NCBI GenBank assembly: GCA_963779095.1
Contig: CAVZWU010000013.1
Span: 124,001-188,000, forward strand
Source: Roseiarcus sp963779095
GTDB lineage: Bacteria; Pseudomonadota; Alphaproteobacteria; Rhizobiales; Beijerinckiaceae
DNA: 64,000 bases
Reading direction: 5' to 3'
Part shown: positions 38,326 to 46,330 of the stretch, piece by piece
Position numbering within the stretch: the first letter of the stretch is position 1
Layout: each line of letters begins with the position of its first letter
Position numbers and translations under genes: made by a program
Notes under the pieces: model-generated
Database searches by the model: none
The model's input: only the letters and a program-made list of their open reading frames with translations
What the model was told of the DNA's origin: nothing

Positions 38326-38467
38326 CGTCATGGCCGGGCTTGACCCGGCCATCCACGCAGGCGCGAGCGCTATTCGCCGGTATGCTCGATAATTGTTCAT
38401 ATTGTCAAAATCTTAGTTTGGCCAGTCAGTGTTCACGTGGATGGCCGGGTCAAGCCCGGCCATGACG
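38326..38467. repeat. Pair of perfect 32-bp inverted repeats, each with its own hairpin
   Basis: The arm at 38326-38357 (CGTCATGGCCGGGCTTGACC...) recurs exactly as its reverse complement at 38436-38467, with 78 bp between the arms. Each arm also folds on itself (GGCCGGG-CTTGA-CCCGGCC). This matches palindromic intergenic repeats known to be abundant in Rhizobiales genomes. Confidence 0.85.
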
Positions 38468-38728
38468 AAAAACAGAAATAAAGGCACCGCACGGAGATCA
38501 ACAGTATCGCTATAAGCACTACATTCGGGCTCAAGGGCCGATCCTTGAACCTTATGGGCCGCGTGAGAGGCAAAGCGTAAGAGGGCCATGAGGCGGCGGC
38601 GCCGGCGCGCGGGCTGTTAAAGTCAAACTTACGGGTCCCGATCTAAAGGACGTCTCTCTGCCGCAAAGGAAGCCAAGCATACCGGCGCGGCGCCTTGGCC
38701 CGGCCGCAGGAATTGAGGAGACGGATCA

Positions 38729-39700
38729 TTGCCGCTCAGATTTCCCATCGCAATCGCACTTGGCGTCCTGATCGCGCTCGGCTGCGCGAGCGCCTCGCCT
38801 GCGGCGGCGGCAGGGCAGGGGGTTCCGGCCTGGCTCGAGGCCCATGTGGGCGAGGGCGACGGCCAGATCGCGCCCGTCGTGCTCGAGCGGGCCCGCGCGC
38901 TCTATCAGCGCAAGGGGGTCCGCAACCCCTGCTATTTCGCGTTTGACGCGACCCGTCCCCATGACCTCGGCGGGGGCGGCCTGGGGCGGCGTTTCTACAT
39001 CATCTGCGAGGCGGAGCAGTCGTTTCGCGCCATCTCCGCCGGCCACGGCGGCGGGCGGGACCTGGGGGCCGCGGACTTCGCCAACGGGCGCCGCTGCGTG
39101 AAGAATTTCGGCAACGCGATGGATTCCAATCTCACCACCGGCGGGGATTATGTGACCGGCGAAACCGTCGCCTCGTTCAAGGGCTATTATCGGGCGGCCG
39201 GAGGCGACGCGCTTTTCGAGCGCGCCTTCCTCAAGTTCGACGGCGAGGGCGACACGGCGAACGCGAGGGCGCGCGCCATCGGCGGCCATCCCGCCGTCCT
39301 GCTGAGGGGGATCTGCCGCCTGAAAAATCCGGCGAGCCCGCACGCCGATCCGGAGGGCTACGTGCCGCTCGGCAAGCTGGTGAGTTACGAGGCCGGGCGC
39401 AGTGACGGCTGCACCAGCTGGTCGGCCTCCGACGCGGCCGCCATCATGGCGATGGTGAGGAACGATCCGACCACGCTCTACATCTATCCGGAATCGCGCG
39501 ATATCGAGGCGGTCGCGCGGGCGGTTCAGGCGGGCGAGGCGCCGTCGCGCGCGGGCCTCTACTGGAACGCCGCGTGCCTCAGAGACATCGGCGCCCCGCG
39601 ATTCTGGCGCAGGGAAACGCTCGAGCCGCTCATTGCGCGCTGGCGGGCCGAGCATCCCGCTCCGCCGCCCGAGCCCCCGCCGATCTGCCGGGGGCAGTGA
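38729..39700 (+). CDS. Secreted L,D-transpeptidase-like (YkuD_2/murein L,D-transpeptidase catalytic domain) protein
   Basis: A 323-residue exported protein, TTG start at 38729 with GAGGAG upstream. Its signal peptide (LRFPIAIALGVLIALGCASAS) ends near residue 28. The catalytic-type segment AISAGHGGGRDLGAADFANG, the region GNAMDSNLTTGGDYVTGET, IGGHPAVLLRG, and the nucleophile-type cysteine in AGRSDGCTSWSAS (C228) fit the L,D-transpeptidase-like domain family. Such proteins cross-link or trim peptidoglycan; activity here is not proven. Intact. Confidence 0.72.
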   Translation: MPLRFPIAIALGVLIALGCASASPAAAAGQGVPAWLEAHVGEGDGQIAPVVLERARALYQRKGVRNPCYFAFDATRPHDLGGGGLGRRFYIICEAEQSFRAISAGHGGGRDLGAADFANGRRCVKNFGNAMDSNLTTGGDYVTGETVASFKGYYRAAGGDALFERAFLKFDGEGDTANARARAIGGHPAVLLRGICRLKNPASPHADPEGYVPLGKLVSYEAGRSDGCTSWSASDAAAIMAMVRNDPTTLYIYPESRDIEAVARAVQAGEAPSRAGLYWNAACLRDIGAPRFWRRETLEPLIARWRAEHPAPPPEPPPICRGQ

Positions 39701-39729
39701 GGGGCTCTTGGCTCGCGGCGGTTCACGAA

Positions 39730-39921
39730 GTCGTGAGGCTGCGTCCCCTTGCGGTTAAGCTGCGGGCGCACGTTTTCCAGCGTCCACGGGTTCGCCTTCG
39801 ACCAGTCGACCTCGCTGCTCTCGGCGTAAAACTCCCGCCCGTCCTCGGCGACGAGGCCGATGCTGATGAGATCGATCGTGAAGGGATGCGCGATGAACTC
39901 GGTGTCGAGCCAGTATTTCAT
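39730..39921 (-). pseudogene. Truncated 3'-5' exoribonuclease (Rv2179c-like), N-terminal fragment
   Basis: The first 50-odd residues match the DEDDh exoribonuclease of this small family: MKYWLDTEFI with the first catalytic Asp-Glu, HPFTIDLISIGLVAEDGREFY and SKANPWTLENVRPQL. After about residue 60 the match stops, and the L,D-transpeptidase gene lies within about 30 bp. The C-terminal catalytic part is absent, so this is a truncated remnant. Confidence 0.6.
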
Positions 39922-39979
39922 TGGAAACTCGCCGTCGAAGTGCCTCGATCATAGCTTGCCGGCGGTCTTTCGTCGTAGC

Positions 39980-40080
39980 CTAGTGGTCAAAATCAAACGT
40001 AAGAGTCCGGGGCGCCTTCCGCAATTTCAAGGAGTTCTCCGGCTTGCAAGGGGTTCGAAGCGTTTGATTCTATCCACTAG
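39980..40080 (+). repeat. 101-bp MITE-like repeat, left copy
   Basis: Identical over 101 bp to the right copy (42402-42502), in the same orientation. Both ends are CTAG, and the ends form 20-bp imperfect terminal inverted repeats: CTAGTGGTCAAAATCAAACG at the start and, as reverse complement of the end, CTAGTGGATAGAATCAAACG (17 of 20 matches). No gene of its own is supported. Confidence 0.95.
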
Positions 40081-40083
40081 CCA

Positions 40084-41589
40084 CTACATCCAGATTGCCT
40101 GATAGATCACATCATGGATCCGCTTTATCGTAGCAGCTCCCACATAATCAATAGCATCGAGTTTCCTGTCAGACGTATTCGCGAGCTGGCCGACGGTTTT
40201 TATTTGGGATGACGTTAATCGGGGGATCAAATTTTGTGTGAGTCCGTACGGGTAGGCAAATGACTTTGCCAATACCTCTATTGATTTATCAAGAATCGCA
40301 AGCCCATGCTCCTCCGGAAGTTCCGGTAAGTTTATCTTACCAAAATTCTGACCAGAAATATGTATTTCAGCGGGCTCTTGCGAACTCTCAAGCCAACTCT
40401 CGATCATCTCGATTGTCAACCTCTTTGATGGGATACTGTCCAAGACGTTGCACATGTTTAGAGAAAAGACGGGGCCCCGGCCGCCAGACTTCAATGCTCT
40501 AGAAGCTTCTTTTCGTGCTAAGAAGCCCAAATACTCCAAAATCTCAAATATTTTAGCAAATCTTGAGACGAGCTGCCGGTGCACCAATACACGATCAGGT
40601 GCAATTCTGCGGCTTCCAATCTTGACTTGGCGTGCCACATGCCGAAGTATCGCTTCCATAACCTCTCGCGCAGGATCAACTAATGGTTCATAAATGCCGA
40701 GCTTTGGTGCTACTTCATCCATTAGCGGCCAGTAATAGTCTGTCGCCATCTCCAAAAAGCATTTTGTAACTTCTGGAATACCGATCTTCTCCTGGCCTTC
40801 AAACCGATTGCAAGCAAGTATCAGGCCTCGCAGATTTCCAACGACGACGCGCCCAAGCAAGTTTGCAAATTGATTTGGTGTTAATCGATCTGAAAACGTC
40901 GCCCTCTCGCCAAGCTTGGGATAGCGTGCCTTCACCACATCGGGAAAGAAAGTTGGGATAATACTTATATCTGATCGACTTATATCAATTACAGTTGAGT
41001 CGTTAAATACATCGAATCTAATACCAAATTTTGTTACTCCCGGATATATTGTCGCTTTACATGATATAAGATTACTTGCGATAGTACGAAATAAATCGAA
41101 AAAAACTTCCAAAGACTTCTCGCGGCCTATGTGCGCTGCATCGTCAAAGAGCAATACTATTCTCCTATCAATAAATCTCGATAAGTCGTTCAACTGAAAT
41201 CTCAAAGCAGACTGTTCGCTGACAATTTCGAATTGATAGGCGAATTGCCTACTTTCTATTTCCTTTGCGATAGATTTGCAAAGTATCTCACAGAAATGTT
41301 TGATATATTCGTCCCCGTCAGAATGTAGCAGAGGCAAATAGCGCAAGCTTAGATAAATCGGAAAAACATTCTGCTCGTTGATCATGCGGCGATAAGCCTC
41401 AATCAGCAACGCGCTTTTCCCACTTCCCCTTCCTCCTCGTATAAGCACGGGCCCATGTGCCATGAGCTTACGGATTATAGGCTCGTCATAAATTGAAAAC
41501 CTATGGAATCGCTCGAAGGACTTGGGGGGACATTCTTCGGCGGCAAGTATTAATCCCGATTCCGCCTCCTCATCTCGACGATTGGTCAC
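40084..41589 (-). CDS. AAA ATPase, ORC/Cdc6-like, with C-terminal helix-hairpin-helix-like tail
   Basis: A 501-residue P-loop ATPase. Walker A GGRGSGKS is at residues 52-59 and Walker B IVLLFDD at 144-150. The start region SFERFHRFSIYDEPIIRKLMAHGPVLIRGG and helical DEYIKHFCEILCKSI resemble ORC/Cdc6-type or STAND-like AAA modules. Residues about 300-400 look like a winged-helix domain (VLVHRQLVSRFAKIFEILEYLGFLARKE). The end (LTSSQIKTVGQLANTSDRKLDAIDYVGAATIKRI) resembles the HhH of RNA polymerase alpha-CTD-type domains. It overlaps the upstream gene by 4 bp (ATGA) and its stop lies 3 bp from the left repeat. Function not known; DNA sensing or defence is plausible. Confidence 0.75.
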   Translation of the reverse strand: MTNRRDEEAESGLILAAEECPPKSFERFHRFSIYDEPIIRKLMAHGPVLIRGGRGSGKSALLIEAYRRMINEQNVFPIYLSLRYLPLLHSDGDEYIKHFCEILCKSIAKEIESRQFAYQFEIVSEQSALRFQLNDLSRFIDRRIVLLFDDAAHIGREKSLEVFFDLFRTIASNLISCKATIYPGVTKFGIRFDVFNDSTVIDISRSDISIIPTFFPDVVKARYPKLGERATFSDRLTPNQFANLLGRVVVGNLRGLILACNRFEGQEKIGIPEVTKCFLEMATDYYWPLMDEVAPKLGIYEPLVDPAREVMEAILRHVARQVKIGSRRIAPDRVLVHRQLVSRFAKIFEILEYLGFLARKEASRALKSGGRGPVFSLNMCNVLDSIPSKRLTIEMIESWLESSQEPAEIHISGQNFGKINLPELPEEHGLAILDKSIEVLAKSFAYPYGLTQNLIPRLTSSQIKTVGQLANTSDRKLDAIDYVGAATIKRIHDVIYQAIWM

Positions 41590-42383
41590 GGTAACGCCCT
41601 TCTAAAAGCCACATACGAGTCAATAGCCTCGGAATAACTCAGAGAAGCATAGGCAGTTGGCACAAAATGAGATACAATTCCTAATTTACCTATCATAACA
41701 AGGGTGTCCCTGATCGTATTCTTTACAGTTGCCTCATCTAGTATTAGCGCAGTCGTAAAGAACTCCCAATGCACTCCATTTGATAAGGTTGCATATAATT
41801 GAGAGCTTCGACCCAGAATCTCATCAACAAAATTGTCAGCATCTAGAACCACTATCTCAGAAAAGTCCGATTCTGAAGACCTTTGCGCTATAAAATCGAG
41901 CAAGTTGTTGACACCGGGTTTCCAGTAAACGTAATCTGAGTGCTTCGAGAATAGAGCACGACTTATCTTCGAGGTTTCATAGTCGACGTTCCACAGGGGC
42001 AACGATGGATTGACGTCGGGCATGACGTCGCCTGACCAGGAGAACGAAGATTTTATCCGCTTTCCCCACTCGTACTCACGTTGGCTTTGGAATTCGCTCA
42101 GATATAGTATTCGAAAAGTGTCTAGCCGTCCCATAAGCGCCGCACAGGAGTTTTCTAGTAGAACCCTGGCGCAAAAAGGTCCGAAGCTCCGTGTCTCCTC
42201 ACTGAAATCGGAGCCTAAAAACGTAATGGCTCTGCGCGAGAAGTTTGATATTGAAGCGGAAAGCTGGGTAAGCGCTGTGCTGGCAATGCCGGGAGCGGTG
42301 GCTCTTCCGCATAGCAGAGTCCCAAGGCCACCGAATTCCGACGGCACGTTAGGGCAGCCTGCCAAGTTATCGCTATGGGTCAA
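41586..42383 (-). CDS. Unrecognised protein, partner of the AAA ATPase
   Basis: A 265-residue, largely helical protein with no motif I recognise. The visible start is a TTG at 42383 (MTHSDNLAGCPNVPSEF), 18 bp from the right 101-bp repeat; a GTG 12 codons later is an alternative, and loss of an original longer N-terminus cannot be excluded. Conserved-looking segments are FGPFCARVLLENSCAALMGR, SFSWSGDVMPDV, and the end AYASLSYSEAIDSYVAFRRALP. Its stop overlaps the ATPase start (ATGA), so the two are translationally coupled and probably act together. AT-rich codon use differs from the core genes. Confidence 0.6.
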   Translation of the reverse strand: MTHSDNLAGCPNVPSEFGGLGTLLCGRATAPGIASTALTQLSASISNFSRRAITFLGSDFSEETRSFGPFCARVLLENSCAALMGRLDTFRILYLSEFQSQREYEWGKRIKSSFSWSGDVMPDVNPSLPLWNVDYETSKISRALFSKHSDYVYWKPGVNNLLDFIAQRSSESDFSEIVVLDADNFVDEILGRSSQLYATLSNGVHWEFFTTALILDEATVKNTIRDTLVMIGKLGIVSHFVPTAYASLSYSEAIDSYVAFRRALP

Positions 42384-42401
42384 ACTAAATATGTGGACAG
42401 T

Positions 42402-42502
42402 CTAGTGGTCAAAATCAAACGTAAGAGTCCGGGGCGCCTTCCGCAATTTCAAGGAGTTCTCCGGCTTGCAAGGGGTTCGAAGCGTTTGATTCTATCCACT
42501 AG
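42402..42502 (+). repeat. 101-bp MITE-like repeat, right copy
   Basis: Exact duplicate of 39980-40080 in the same orientation. It lies 18 bp upstream of the TTG start of the unknown cassette gene and 22 bp downstream of the smc stop, so it probably contains or borders the cassette promoter. Confidence 0.95.
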
Positions 42503-42524
42503 GTCAATCGACCGCCGCAGCTCC

Positions 42525-45500
42525 CTACCCCGCCTCGGCGAATTCCTGCGCCTGAGCCAGCTCCACCGACACGAGCTGGCTCACCCCCTTCTCCGCCATC
42601 GTGACGCCGAACAGCCGGTCCATCCGCGCCATGGTGACCGGATTGTGGGTGATGGCGACGAAGCGGGTGTCGGCGCGCTTGCGCATGGCGTCGAGCAGGT
42701 CGCAGAAGCGCTCGACATTATAGTCGTCGAGCGGCGCGTCGACCTCGTCGAGCACGCAGATCGGCGCCGGATTGGTGAGGAACACCGCGAAGATAAGGGC
42801 AAGCGCCGTCAGCGCCTGTTCGCCGCCGGAAAGCAAGGTCAGCGTCTGCGGCTTCTTGCCCGGCGGCTGGGCGAGAAGCTCGAGCCCCGCTTCCAGCGGA
42901 TCGTCGGATTCGATCAGCTGCAATTCGGCGTTTCCGCCCTCGAACAGGGTCGAGAACAGGTCCCTGAAATGGCCGTTGACGACATCGAAGGCGGCGACCA
43001 GACGCTCCCGCCCTTCCTGATTGAGCGTGCCGATCGCGCCGCGCAGGCGCTTGATCGCTTCGGTCAGGTCGTCGCGCTCGGAGATGAGCTTGTCGCGGCT
43101 CGCCAGCACCTCGACCAGTTCGTCGTCGGCGCGCAAGTTGACCGCGCCGAGCCGCTCGCGCTCCTGGCGCAGGTTCTCGAGCTTGCGCTCGACCTCGACC
43201 CCGCCGGGCAGCGCCGCATCGGTCTTGTGATTGGCGAGGGCGGCGAGGCCGGACGGCTCACAGTCGAGCTCGGTAGCGATCGCATGGCGAAGCTCCTCGC
43301 CCCGCACGCGCGCGCCTTCGAGGCGCTCTTCGGAAGCCGCGCGCTGCTCGCGGGCGGCGCTCATCGCCTCGAGCGCCTGGCGGGCGGCGCGGTCGGCTTC
43401 GGCCAGCGCCGTTTCACCAAGCGCGAGCGCGTCGGCGGCCTCCTTGCGCGCGGCTTCCGCCTCGCCATGCTCGTCGGCGAGCGCGCGCCGGGCGCGGGCG
43501 AAATCGGTCGGCGCGTCGTCGAGCGTCGCCCGTTCCTGCTCCGCTTGCGCCTTGCGCTCGGCGAGTTCGGCGATGCGGCTTTGCGCATGGGCAAGCCGCT
43601 CGCTCCAGGACGAGCGCTCGGCGGCGATCGCGGCGCGCCGAGCGGCGCGCGCCTGCGTTTCGCGCGCGATCGATTGCGCCGCGGCGCGCGCTTCGGCGAA
43701 AGCGGCGCGCTCGCGCGCCGCAGCCTCCCGCGCCTCGTCGAGAGCCTGCCCGACGGGCTCGCCCGGCCCAAGCTCATCGAGCGCGGCCTTAGCGTTTGTC
43801 CTGCGCTCGGCGGCTTCGTTGCGCGCCGCGCCGGCGCGGGAGAAGGCCTCCTCGACCGCAGACAGGCGCGACAGCGTCTGCGCCCGCTCGCGCTCGAACT
43901 GAGCGAAAGCGTCGCGAGCCGCGTCGGAGGCTGAGCGCGCGGCGCGCGCCCGGCCGCGCCACTGCGTCTCCAGGGTGGCGGCTTCGGCGACGGCGCTCGC
44001 TGCATTGGCCGCTTCGGCGCTCAAGCCCGCGACGATCTGGCGCGCCGCCTCCGCTTCGCGCTCGAGGTCGCCGAGCCTGTTCTTTTCCTTGAGGCGCCGC
44101 GCGGCCGCGGTCGGCGCCTCAGCAGCGGAGACGAAGCCGTCCCAGCGCCAGAGATCCCCTTCGAGCGAGACCAGCCGCTGGCCGGGTTTGAGCGCGCGCG
44201 CAAGACGCTTTCCGTCCGCCCGCGCGACCACGCCAACCTGGGCGAGGCGACGCGCCAGCGCAGGCGGCGCGGAGACCCGCATGGCCAGCGGCTCGGCGCC
44301 TTCCGGCAGCGCAGGATCGTCGCTTAAGGCCGCGATCAGCGACCAGTGCGCCGGCGCCGCCTCGTCGATCGCGGCGTCGAGATCGTCGCCCAGCGCCGCG
44401 CCGAGCGCCGCCTCATAGCCGCGCGCGACGCTGACCGCGTCGACCGCGCGCGGCCAGGGGCCGTTCGCATCCGAGCCCAGAAGGCCGGCGACCGTGCGCG
44501 CCTCCGTCTCCAGCCTCTGCGCCGCACGTTCGGCCTCGGCCAGAGGGCCGCGATGGCGCGCCTCGGCCTCCCGCGCCTCGGCGTGACGCTGCTCCGCCGC
44601 AAGCGCCTCGCGCTCGGCGCTGGCCAGCGCCTCGCCCAGTTCGGCGATTGCGCGCGCCCGCCTTTCGCGCTCCTCGTCCTCGAAGCCCGCGGCGCTGAGC
44701 GCGCCCCGTTCGCGCTCAATTCCCGCATATTCCGCCTCGAGCCGCGTGAGGCGCCGCCCTTCGTCCTCGACCGCCGTCGTGAGCGCGCGATGGCGCGCGG
44801 CGCGATCGGAAGCCGCGGCCTGAGCTTCGGCAAGCGCGGTCTCGGCGCTCGCGAGGCGGCGCGAGGCGCTTTCCTCCGCTTCGCGCGCCTGCGCCGCGTC
44901 GTCCGCTCGCGCCTCCTGCTCGGCGAGCGCGGCGTCCTCGGCGGCGAACCTGTCCATGACCCCCGCCGCATCCGCGATCAGCGCTTCCTCGCGCTGAAGG
45001 TCGCCGGCGAATTGCGCGATCCGGCGGTCAAGCTCGGCCTCGCGCTCTTTGGCGCGCTTCTCTTCCGCGTCGAGCGCCTCGCGGGCGAGCGCGATGCGAT
45101 GCAAGGCTGCGCCGCGTCGCGCCTCCTCCTCGCGGAGCGCCGGCAGGGCGGCGGCGGCGATCGCCTGCGCCCGCGCGGCCTCGCCTTGGGCGCGGGTGCG
45201 CTCCGCCACCTCGATGAGGCCGGCGTCGAGGCGCCGGCGCGCTTCCGCAAACGCCGCTTCGTGTTCGCGCCAGGCGATGAGCTTCGCCAGCGCCTCGTGG
45301 CGGCGGATCGCGCCGGCCAGTTCGCGGTAGCGGTTCGACTGGCGCGCCTGGCGCTTGAGGCTGTCGACCTGGGCGTCGATCTGCTGCAGGACGTCCTCGA
45401 GCCGGGTGAGATTGTCCTCGGCCCCCTTGAGCCTGAGTTCGGCTTCGTGCCGGCGCGAGTGGAGGCCCGAGACGCCCGCGGCCTCCTCCAGGATCAGCCG

Positions 45501-46034
45501 GCGCGCCTGGGGCTTGGCGGAGATGATCTCGCCGATCTGGCCCTGGCGCACGAGCGAGGGCGAGCGCGCGCCGGTCGAAGCGTCGGCGAACAGGAGCTGC
45601 ACATCGCGCGCGCGCACCTCCTTGCCGTTGACGCGATAGGTCGAGCCCTGGTCGCGCTCGATGCGCCGCGTGACCTCGATGCGCTCGGAATCGTTGAAGG
45701 CGGCGGGCGCGCGGCGGTCGGAATTGTCGAGCACGAGCCCGACCTCGGCGTTGTTGCGCGAGGGACGCCGGCCGGACCCAGCGAAGATGACGTCCTCCAT
45801 GCCGGAGCCGCGCATGTTCTTGAACGAACTCTCGCCCATCACCCAGCGCAAGGCTTCTACGAGGTTCGACTTGCCGCAGCCGTTCGGGCCGACGACGCCG
45901 GTCAGGCCCGGCTCGATCCGGAATTCGGCGTTGTCGCAGAAGCTCTTGAAGCCGGTCAGGCGCAAGCGCTCGAATTTCATCGTCGCGACCTCGTCGGGGC
46001 TTCGGCGCAGGCTTGGGGCCTGCGGGTTCGTCAC
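42525..46034 (-). CDS. smc: Chromosome segregation protein SMC
   Basis: A condensin ATPase that organises the chromosome with ScpA and ScpB. The N-terminal P-loop GPNGCGKS is at residues 49-56 when the start at 46034 is used; the ATG at 45980 (MKFERLRLTGFKSF) is the more usual start and gives 1151 residues. Long coiled coils (repeated E, A, R, L) flank a hinge domain (about residues 515-620, NGPWPRAVDAVSVARGYEAALG). The C-terminal signature LSGGEQALTALAL and Walker B ICVLDEVDAPLDD close the ATPase. The gene is intact over 3.5 kb, in contrast to many neighbours. Confidence 0.96.
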   Translation of the reverse strand: MTNPQAPSLRRSPDEVATMKFERLRLTGFKSFCDNAEFRIEPGLTGVVGPNGCGKSNLVEALRWVMGESSFKNMRGSGMEDVIFAGSGRRPSRNNAEVGLVLDNSDRRAPAAFNDSERIEVTRRIERDQGSTYRVNGKEVRARDVQLLFADASTGARSPSLVRQGQIGEIISAKPQARRLILEEAAGVSGLHSRRHEAELRLKGAEDNLTRLEDVLQQIDAQVDSLKRQARQSNRYRELAGAIRRHEALAKLIAWREHEAAFAEARRRLDAGLIEVAERTRAQGEAARAQAIAAAALPALREEEARRGAALHRIALAREALDAEEKRAKEREAELDRRIAQFAGDLQREEALIADAAGVMDRFAAEDAALAEQEARADDAAQAREAEESASRRLASAETALAEAQAAASDRAARHRALTTAVEDEGRRLTRLEAEYAGIERERGALSAAGFEDEERERRARAIAELGEALASAEREALAAEQRHAEAREAEARHRGPLAEAERAAQRLETEARTVAGLLGSDANGPWPRAVDAVSVARGYEAALGAALGDDLDAAIDEAAPAHWSLIAALSDDPALPEGAEPLAMRVSAPPALARRLAQVGVVARADGKRLARALKPGQRLVSLEGDLWRWDGFVSAAEAPTAAARRLKEKNRLGDLEREAEAARQIVAGLSAEAANAASAVAEAATLETQWRGRARAARSASDAARDAFAQFERERAQTLSRLSAVEEAFSRAGAARNEAAERRTNAKAALDELGPGEPVGQALDEAREAAARERAAFAEARAAAQSIARETQARAARRAAIAAERSSWSERLAHAQSRIAELAERKAQAEQERATLDDAPTDFARARRALADEHGEAEAARKEAADALALGETALAEADRAARQALEAMSAAREQRAASEERLEGARVRGEELRHAIATELDCEPSGLAALANHKTDAALPGGVEVERKLENLRQERERLGAVNLRADDELVEVLASRDKLISERDDLTEAIKRLRGAIGTLNQEGRERLVAAFDVVNGHFRDLFSTLFEGGNAELQLIESDDPLEAGLELLAQPPGKKPQTLTLLSGGEQALTALALIFAVFLTNPAPICVLDEVDAPLDDYNVERFCDLLDAMRKRADTRFVAITHNPVTMARMDRLFGVTMAEKGVSQLVSVELAQAQEFAEAG

Positions 46035-46330
46035 GTTTGCCTCGCCCGCGAATTATTTTTCGCGAGGCGCCGCCACGGTTTAGCGGCCATAGGAGAGTCG
46101 CGCAATCAACCGGGGCCTACGAAAAAGCTGTGCGAAACCGCGAGATCCCTTAAAGCTGGAAGCGCGAAAGGCGATTGACCCGCGGCCACGCCGCGCCCGG
46201 CGGACGGGCCACGCTGCAGGCGCTCGACTTTCCGCGCCCTTTGCGATATGAGCCGCGCCTCAACTGAAAACAGCGCGCCGAAGCGCTTCGCCCGGGGCTC
46301 CGCCCCGGCGACACGGCAGGAGTTTAGTCT

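Larger units (their letters stand above)
37953..38728. other. Repeat-rich intergenic region
   Basis: 776 bp without a supported gene. It contains a purine/pyrimidine hairpin (37985-38056), one copy of a dispersed motif (38063-38090), a perfect pair of 32-bp inverted repeats (38326-38357 and 38436-38467), and AT-rich DNA between them. The promoter of the L,D-transpeptidase-like gene should lie in its right part. Confidence 0.6.
39980..42502. mobile_element. AT-rich two-gene cassette flanked by identical 101-bp repeats
   Basis: A 2.5-kb block: repeat, AAA ATPase gene, unknown gene, repeat. The interior is visibly richer in A and T than the GC-rich flanks and uses A/T-ending codons unlike the neighbours, pointing to recent transfer. 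No transposase or recombinase is inside, so mobility must come from the repeats, in trans or by homologous recombination. Confidence 0.8.

Noticed and set aside
39980..40080. GGGGTTCGAAG inside the 101-bp repeat resembling a tRNA T-loop, as in a tRNA attachment site
   Set aside because: No clover-leaf or acceptor stem can be drawn, no integrase is near, and the inverted termini fit a MITE better.
42375..43934. Long open frame that runs through the right 101-bp repeat into smc on the plus strand
   Set aside because: Mostly antisense to smc, no domain; the part in the repeat is not conserved as a protein as far as I can see.
44346..46178. 610-codon open frame on the plus strand across smc
   Set aside because: It is antisense to the smc gene and arises from the GC-rich codon bias; it has no domain, and smc with its P-loop and signature is clearly the real gene.
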